DNA of 64,000 nucleotides from Misgurnus anguillicaudatus (taxonomy: Eukaryota > Chordata > Actinopteri > Cypriniformes > Cobitidae): the NCBI RefSeq assembly GCF_027580225.2, contig NC_073342.2:12869001-12933000 (forward strand), in the 5' to 3' direction. Shown in pieces: positions 59,001 to 64,000 of this stretch; within the stretch, counting starts at the first letter, position 1; each line of letters opens with the position of its first letter. Below the pieces are notes generated by a model. It saw nothing but the letters and a program-made list of their open reading frames with translations, was not told the DNA's origin and did no database searches. The translations under genes and the position numbers were made by a program.

Positions 59001-61565
59001 TCATCCGTGACCTCTTTACGTGATGACGTATTGCGTGAGGTCGTGCTGGCGTGTCACATGACCAGAGATATACGAGAAGTTGTGGATTAAATGTGGTTTA
59101 AGTGCATATTTTTTATTTTTCTTGTCAAAAATGACAATCGTTTCACTGGATAAGACCCTTATGCCTCGTTTGAGTCCTTTGAAGCGGTGTTGAAACTGCA
59201 ATTTTAAACTGCATTAAAACTGTTAAGTGTTGGGATCCATTAAAGTCCATTAAAATGAGAAAAATCCTGGAATGTTTTACTCAAAAAACATAATTTATTC
59301 TCGACTCAACAAAGAAAGACATCAACATCTTGGATGACATGGTGGTGAGTAAATTATCTGAATTTTTTCTTAAGAAAATAGACTAATCCTTTAAAGGGAT
59401 AGTTGACCCCAAAATGAAAATTCTGTCATCTTTTACTCACTCACATGTTTTTACAAACCTGTATACATTTCTTTGTTCTGATAAACACGAAGGAAGGAAG
59501 ATATTTTGAGGAACGTTTGTAACCAAACCGATCATGAGCCCGATTCACTTCCATAGTAGGAAAAAAGAATACTATGGAAGTGAATGGGTCTCATGAATGA
59601 TTTGTTCAAAATATCTTCGTTCTTTGTTCTGATGAACATGAAATTTATACAGGTATGTTAAAACACAAGTGAGTCAATAATGACAGAATTTTCATTTTGG
59701 GGTCAACTATCCCTTTAAATGCCTAAAGCATTAATTAGCTAACTAATCACAAATATAGTAACTGATGCACACACACACACACACTTAAACGTAAGGTCAA
59801 TGAGGACAGATTTTCGGGTCATTACCCTGATCGATGACCCACAGGGTGAGCGAGTTGTCTGGGTTTCTCTGAGATTTTCTCGGCACCTGTTTGACGAGCA
59901 GGTTGATGGCACTGTCACGTCCCGGTCCAGACACGCCGGATGCGGGCAGCATGTCAATAAGATGACGCAACATTGAACGCAGCTCACGGGAGGGTTCTGC
60001 AACACGCATAGAAAAACATCTTTAAATCTTTGAGATTTTAAGGTTTAGTTTATGACTGCAGAAAACAGTTAACAGCCATAGGAGATTGTCTGACAGAACA
60101 ACAACAAAAAAACATCTAGGGGATGTCATGCATATTATTACAGCACCTTTCAAGTTAGACCTATTTTAAGTTTGTAAGGTTGTAAATTCTCATTTCTCAT
60201 TTACTCTTTATTTATAACCCCCATCCTGAACAAAAAAGTTCTCTGAAATCCTGGAAAATGATTTCTGGTCTTGTCATTAAGTAGGCCGCTAAAACTATCT
60301 TTCACCTGGCAGTATGGCCTCATCCTTCCCTCGAACCGCTTTCTTCATGCCCTCTGTCAGGGCCTCAAACATCACCTGGACCAGGTGGCACGCCGAAAGA
60401 GACACAGCAGAGTCACCAGAACCCATGACACCACACAGCCTGTCCATGCCAAGCTCATTCACAATGGCCATGGTCTACAGACAACAACAAACAAGATGAA
60501 TCTCCTAAATGACTCCTCCTGTTGACTTTAAAGATTAAATGGCTCATTATTTGGTGTCTGATGAGCATTTACCCTTGATTGGTGTCCGGTACACAGACCA
60601 ACCAGAGTCCTGAGAGCAGAGAGAACCAGTTCCTCCTGCTGAGACTCTAGAAGTTTCTGGAGAAGTTTCACTCCATCGTTCCTGAAGATCTGCTCAGCAC
60701 CTGCATCCTCCCGCGAGAGCACCACCAGATTTTGAGCGGCCTGAATGAAAGATGATGAAAAATGTGGAAATTGCTAACGTTATATAAACACTCACAGTTT
60801 TAGCGCGTTTAGGTTTCTTGCCAACCTTTTGTTTATCTGAAGTCTGTGCCGAGTTGTCCAGTAGGATATTGAACATTTGTTGGACTCGTGAGTCTGTAGA
60901 GGACATCTGTGCTGCCTACAACACATAAACAAAACGTAATTTATACAGGGTGCTCTGATGGGCTCCGGTTAGGGTTTTGAAAGTAAGGCCAAAACTACAC
61001 TTCTATATTTTCTATCTTAACCCCTTCAGACCCTACGTCCACTAGAATGGACATCATATGTTTTGTGTTTCATACCAATAAAAATGCTGATCAACCAATC
61101 AAAATAAGGCACACTGATTAAACACTGGAAAAATCAGGTTTGAAGGGGTTAAAGGGTACATTTGACAAGACATTATTAAAATGTGAAATAAATCTTTGGT
61201 GTCCCAGAGTACGTATGTGAAGTTTTAGGTCAAAATACCATTTAGATAATTTATAATAACAAATGCCACTTTGATTCCTAGATTTTGTTAAAAATGGAAA
61301 TATTGAAGAAGCTTTAGATGTGTGAAATTATACAATGTAAGATGTGGTTTATTTATTTTTTATTTTATTTTATTATTGATTTGTATTTTATTTATTTACT
61401 TTTTTATTATTTTAAAATCCTGCCTGGGGTTATGGTTTTTTTTATATTTTGTAAAATCTCAATAAAAGGCATGTTCTACAAAAAAAATACCACTTTTTAG
61501 GTGTGAGCAAAAATGCAGTTTTTTGTTGTGACCTCTTAAAGTCGCAATGAAATTGAAATGAAAAA

Positions 61566-61630
<65 letters not shown>

Positions 61631-63440
61631 TTTGGTATTATTAACAAATTACTTATCTGTTGGCTTCATTATTTAAAAAAAAAAATCTTGCGTGCTCATA
61701 ATCTTTAATCAAAAATGCAAATCTCCTCCCCTCCTCAAAACGATCTCTCTTCACTTCCGGTCATATGGTATGGCAGGTGGGCGGCCCGGGAGAAGATCGC
61801 AGCGATTAGCAATTAGTAACACGACCCAACTTCAAACGATCCAATCAGATCTCGATGGACAAATTCAAATCCAGCCCTGCCTTATTTCATCTCAGAAGCC
61901 GTTTCATTCGGATATACGTCACCACGAGGAAAATAAGGCAAGCGCTACTTCCGTTTCATGGCGACTTTAAATGCGAATGAGCTGATGAAATGCAAACACT
62001 GATCGCCATAATGGTGGTTTGTTGAAATTGAAACTCAGTTGTGCTTTCAATTGTTTTCTTTCTCTCTCTGCACTAAATGGCAATGCTGTGGTTGGATAGA
62101 GCGCCTTTAATCTGCACTAAGCAAATTTTTTGTTACATACAGCAAACATCTCTTCACTATCTGCTTGCTGCCTGTCCGATGAGCAAACTGTAAAAAAACG
62201 CGATCTCTGTAGACAGCTCAGGCTCGACAAACGGCAATATCAACATAGTGGCCAAACCTAGCACTACAAAACATAACAAAGTGTTCCAGCCAATAAACGA
62301 CAAGAAGGATTTGGGGGTGGGGGTTGGGCGCGTTCATGAAAGCACGGACAGGAGAGGGAGGGGGAGGAGTTAGCTACGCTCAGTTTGTTTGAAAACAGTT
62401 CAAACATCAACAGGAAGTGACGTCGCGTATTATTCGCTTAGAGAGTCTTTAAGGGGTGATATTATTATAGTAAGATCCCCTTTTGACATCACAAGGGGAG
62501 TCAAATTTCAACAACCTACTTTTTCACATAATTGCAAATAATGGTTTACTAAAACTGGGTTGATCTTTATCATTTAGTTACTGGGTTGATCTTTATCATA
62601 TTGTCTAGGTTGATAGAAGCACTGGGGACCCAATTATAGCACTTAAACAATGAAAAAAGTCAGATTTTTATGATATGTGAGTGGTGATTGCTTGTGCCAA
62701 AGTCATCTGCAAGATGATGGTGTAGGTCGTTGCCATTGCATTCTGGGTTAGACCCCAGGGAACACACATATGATAAAATGTACTGGATAAATGCATAATG
62801 TAAATGCAGCATCAAGAAGTACTAAAATGCTTTTTTTCAGTGTCCACAAATTCATTAAAACCTAAACCATAAGTCTAAATGATACTATGGTTTAATAACA
62901 TCACTATTAACCCACCTTCTGCTGGATCTGTGCTCCTAGCTGTCTAAGCAGATCTTGAAAAGCTTTATTTTTTGGCTCCAGCTGTGCACATTTCTGAGCA
63001 TCCAGAAACGCCACGTCCAGCCGTGCGAGCTTCTGCAGAGCCTGTGCTCGACGGAACCGGGCCTTAATGTCACCGGGGTCAACATCCAAGGCTTGAGAGA
63101 AGAAACCAAAACACAGACTGATGATTGACAAACTATGTACCCAACATAACCAATCATGGGATTACGAATAGATGTTTCTGTGTACATAAATAGTGAGTGA
63201 ATACTCATGTGCATGAACAACATGTAATAATCTCTTACCTTTAGTTGCATCTGCCTCTGCTTTGTTAAAGTCCTCTAGTTTGAGATAACATGCAGCACGG
63301 TTGCGATACAAAACACCACTGTCAGACTGACCATCACTGATCTTTAAAGCTTTGGTATAGCAGCTGAGAGCGTTTTGCACATCACCCGCCTTAAAATAAC
63401 TGTTCCCTGCCTCTCTCAATTCAGAGGAGTCCTGGGACAT
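53007..63440 (-). CDS. unc45a: UNC-45 homolog A, TPR/UCS-domain myosin co-chaperone, 18 coding exons
   Basis: Hsp90 co-chaperone that folds non-muscle myosin II. Exons: 63239-63440, 62916-63091, 60826-60915, 60573-60740, 60306-60474, 59826-59996, 57692-57863, 56761-57061, 56579-56673, 55502-55643, 55258-55398, 54957-55084, 54554-54620, 54358-54471, 54154-54269, 53959-54076, 53573-53728, 53007-53267. Total 2787 nt, 928 codons plus stop, with all phases closing on GT-AG sites. Domains: N-terminal TPRs (about residues 1-125; [33 protein letters not shown]), a central armadillo-like region, and the C-terminal UCS domain ([57 protein letters not shown]). [14 protein letters not shown] fits UNC45A rather than the muscle paralogue UNC45B. 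Intron 6 is loaded with transposons. Confidence 0.97.
55128..55215. mobile_element. Terminal fragment of AAAGGAATAGTTCACCC-type MITE
   Basis: TTAAAGGAATAGTTCACCCA followed by an A-run, then unrelated sequence. One end only. Confidence 0.55.
55758..56045. mobile_element. MITE with CTTAAAGGAACAGTATGTA termini (unc45a intron)
   Basis: The left end CTTAAAGGAACAGTATGTA and right end TACATACTGTTCCTTTAAG are exact inverted repeats. The interior has a CCAGTTTTAGCCACAAGTTT direct duplication (about 55977 and 56010). Non-coding, 288 bp. Confidence 0.85.
56157..56530. mobile_element. MITE with TTAAAGGTGCAGTGTGTA termini (unc45a intron)
   Basis: Left end TTAAAGGTGCAGTGTGTA, right end TACACACTGCACCTTTAA, exact inverted repeats. 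The interior is non-coding (ACATGGCGTCACAAAATGGC). It lies within 50 bp of exon 56579-56673, so it forms much of the region 3' of that exon's donor site. Confidence 0.88.
57215..57595. mobile_element. Repeat with GGGCGGGGCTTTATC segment (unc45a intron)
   Basis: Contains AAAGGGCACATATTATTCCC, TTTAAATGCAAATGAGCTAC and GGGCGGGGCTTTATCAGTGT, a phrase set that recurs in part at about 61960-62480 (AAATGCGAATGAGCTGATGA). A common fish repeat of uncertain class. Confidence 0.5.
57961..58124 (+). mobile_element. tRNA-derived SINE, near full length (cyprinid HAmo-like)
   Basis: The tRNA-like head has an A-box-like TAGCTCAACTTGTAGAGC and a B-box-like GGTTTGATTCCC, then AGGGAACACACA, ACTGATAAAATGTATAACTT, CACTGTAAGTCACTTTGAAT and the tail AAATGCATAGAAATGTAAAT. 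The cloverleaf is decayed (no paired acceptor), so it is a SINE and not a gene. Family name is from memory. Confidence 0.8.
58126..59394. mobile_element. 1.27-kb MITE with about 300-bp inverted arms (unc45a intron 6)
   Basis: The ends are TTAAAAGAATAGTCTACTCA and a diverged complement ending AAAATAGACTAATCCTTTAA. The arms at 58515-58850 and 59040-59345 are reverse complements for most of their length, for example TAAGGGTCTTATCTAGCGAA against TTTCACTGGATAAGACCCTT. As a result, both strands show a similar open frame (58489-58830 plus; 59016-59201 minus). It abuts the next MITE directly. Confidence 0.8.
59391..59718. mobile_element. Palindromic MITE, AAAGGGATAGTTGACCCC family, intact
   Basis: Left TTAAAGGGATAGTTGACCCC and right GGGGTCAACTATCCCTTTAA are perfect inverted repeats. 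The arms continue through GAAAATTCTGTCATCTTTTA and TTCACTTCCATAGTA. 328 bp. Same family as the split element 34985-35787 and the half copy at 55128-55215. Confidence 0.92.
61569..61624. repeat. (AT)28 microsatellite
   Basis: Uninterrupted AT dinucleotide of about 56 bp in unc45a intron 2. It can fold on itself. Confidence 0.95.
61720..62690. mobile_element. Composite of fish DNA-repeat fragments in unc45a intron 2
   Basis: Includes AAATGCGAATGAGCTGATGA, the GGAAGTGACGTCGCG region, TAAGGGGTGATATTATTATA and the long phrase GATCCCCTTTTGACATCACA, then a direct repeat of TACTGGGTTGATCTTTATCAT (about 62579). Non-coding; several unrelated pieces seem stacked. Class not assigned. Confidence 0.5.
62715..62808 (+). 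mobile_element. Degraded tRNA-derived SINE
   Basis: A B-box-like GGGTTAGACCCC, then AGGGAACACACATATGATAA and AAATGTACTGGATAAATGCA, as in 57961-58124 but with the central part deleted. It ends about 107 bp from unc45a exon 2. Confidence 0.6.
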
Positions 63441-63581
63441 CTAAACATACATGAAAACAGTCAGTTATTACAAACAAACAGGTACTTTTTGAAGCAACAC
63501 TACACTACACATCACTCCACATAACCATGATACGTGAGTGGAGTTGCATTGAGATGGATTTTGTCGTGCTGATTATCTCAC

Positions 63582-63830
63582 CTTTTTGCGTCTTGGTTTT
63601 TACTTCAGGATAAAATGCAGCCGAAGTTTTATTTGCGTATTTTAAATCTTTTAACTGCTGCGAGATATTTGTATCTGTACGAGATCTGTTCACTCCCTTC
63701 TGGACAGTTCTGCCTGGTTGCTTGCTTCCTGGTCTTGGTGAGCGAAGTCGACGCTGACGAATCCTATTGGTTGAACGTCGCACGGCGTTATTAATATTCA
63801 TGAAGTCCGTCTTAAATCACGCCCCTTTTT
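63582..63830 (-). other. Probable non-coding first exon and promoter of unc45a
   Basis: A good donor (AAAAG then GTGAGA) at 63581/63582 and an acceptor (TATGTTTAG) exactly before the unc45a ATG suggest a 5'UTR exon. An open frame starting at 63801 (MNINNAVRRSTNRIRQRRLR) enters this exon but joins the coding exon out of frame. A minus-strand CCAAT box (ATTGG at 63766-63770) and CpG-rich sequence argue that transcription begins near here. The exact start is unresolved. Confidence 0.45.
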
Positions 63831-64000
63831 CCTGCAACGCTTGACCATATAAGTACAACAAGGTCCAGCTTCACCAATAATTTAGGATTCCGTTAAAGTG
63901 ATACAGGATGATAAAAATACAGTGAATATTTTTCCTTTTCTGGTAGAGGTTATTTTCATTTAGATTCGAAGACGATAATAATGATTTCAGGTGGTATCTT

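Noticed and set aside
58489..59201. Similar frames on opposite strands (shared [15 protein letters not shown])
   Set aside because: They arise from the two inverted arms of one long MITE.
63582..63801. N-terminal extension of UNC45A starting MNINNAVRRS
   Set aside because: The natural splice puts this frame out of register with the TPR domain. The family start [12 protein letters not shown] lies exactly after the acceptor. Kept only as a possible uORF.

Overview
This is a 64 kb stretch of a ray-finned fish nuclear genome, most likely a cyprinid (carp/minnow family). Four vertebrate protein genes with GT-AG introns are all on the minus strand. The introns and spacers are full of short non-autonomous DNA transposons (MITEs) and a tRNA-derived SINE of the type common in cyprinids. 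There are no bacterial, phage or CRISPR features. The gene set POLG - tRNA-Arg - mir-9 - RHCG - GDPGP1 - UNC45A matches, from memory, genes of human 15q25-q26, so this is a teleost copy of that block.

Layout, left to right. (1) 1-6.25 kb: 5' two-thirds of polg (mitochondrial DNA polymerase gamma, catalytic subunit) in 12 coding exons. It is cut by the left edge before the polymerase palm and fingers. (2) 6.25-7.87 kb: polg upstream region with one palindromic MITE, then an intact tRNA-Arg(TCG) on the plus strand. (3) 7.9-32.5 kb: a gene desert with no convincing coding exon. It holds an essentially perfect mir-9 hairpin (minus strand, about 21.92-22.00 kb), a GC-rich CRE/CCAAT-bearing promoter-like block about 1.7 kb upstream of it, several GC-richer islands that look like conserved non-coding elements, and many MITEs and microsatellites. 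(4) 32.56-45.22 kb: rhcg, a Rh-family ammonia channel, in 11 coding exons. The exon 7/8 junction carries one surplus base. (5) 50.48-51.54 kb: gdpgp1 (GDP-D-glucose phosphorylase), a single coding exon flanked on both sides by related palindromic repeats. (6) 53.0-63.44 kb: unc45a, a TPR/UCS myosin chaperone. Its 18 coding exons sum to 2787 nt (928 codons plus stop), so the gene model closes in frame. A probable non-coding first exon lies at about 63.58-63.8 kb.

The genes do not form a pathway: mtDNA replication, NH3 transport, sugar-nucleotide quality control, myosin folding and a neural microRNA sit together through ancient synteny. No undescribed biological system was convincingly found. 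The points most worth checking are: (a) the mir-9 locus with its putative promoter, ONECUT-like pair and RFX X-box-like sites; (b) the tRNA-Arg next to the polg promoter; (c) inverted MITE copies flanking rhcg exon 7; (d) the one-base frame conflict in rhcg; (e) the paired palindromes around gdpgp1; and (f) a possible overlapping uORF in the unc45a leader.
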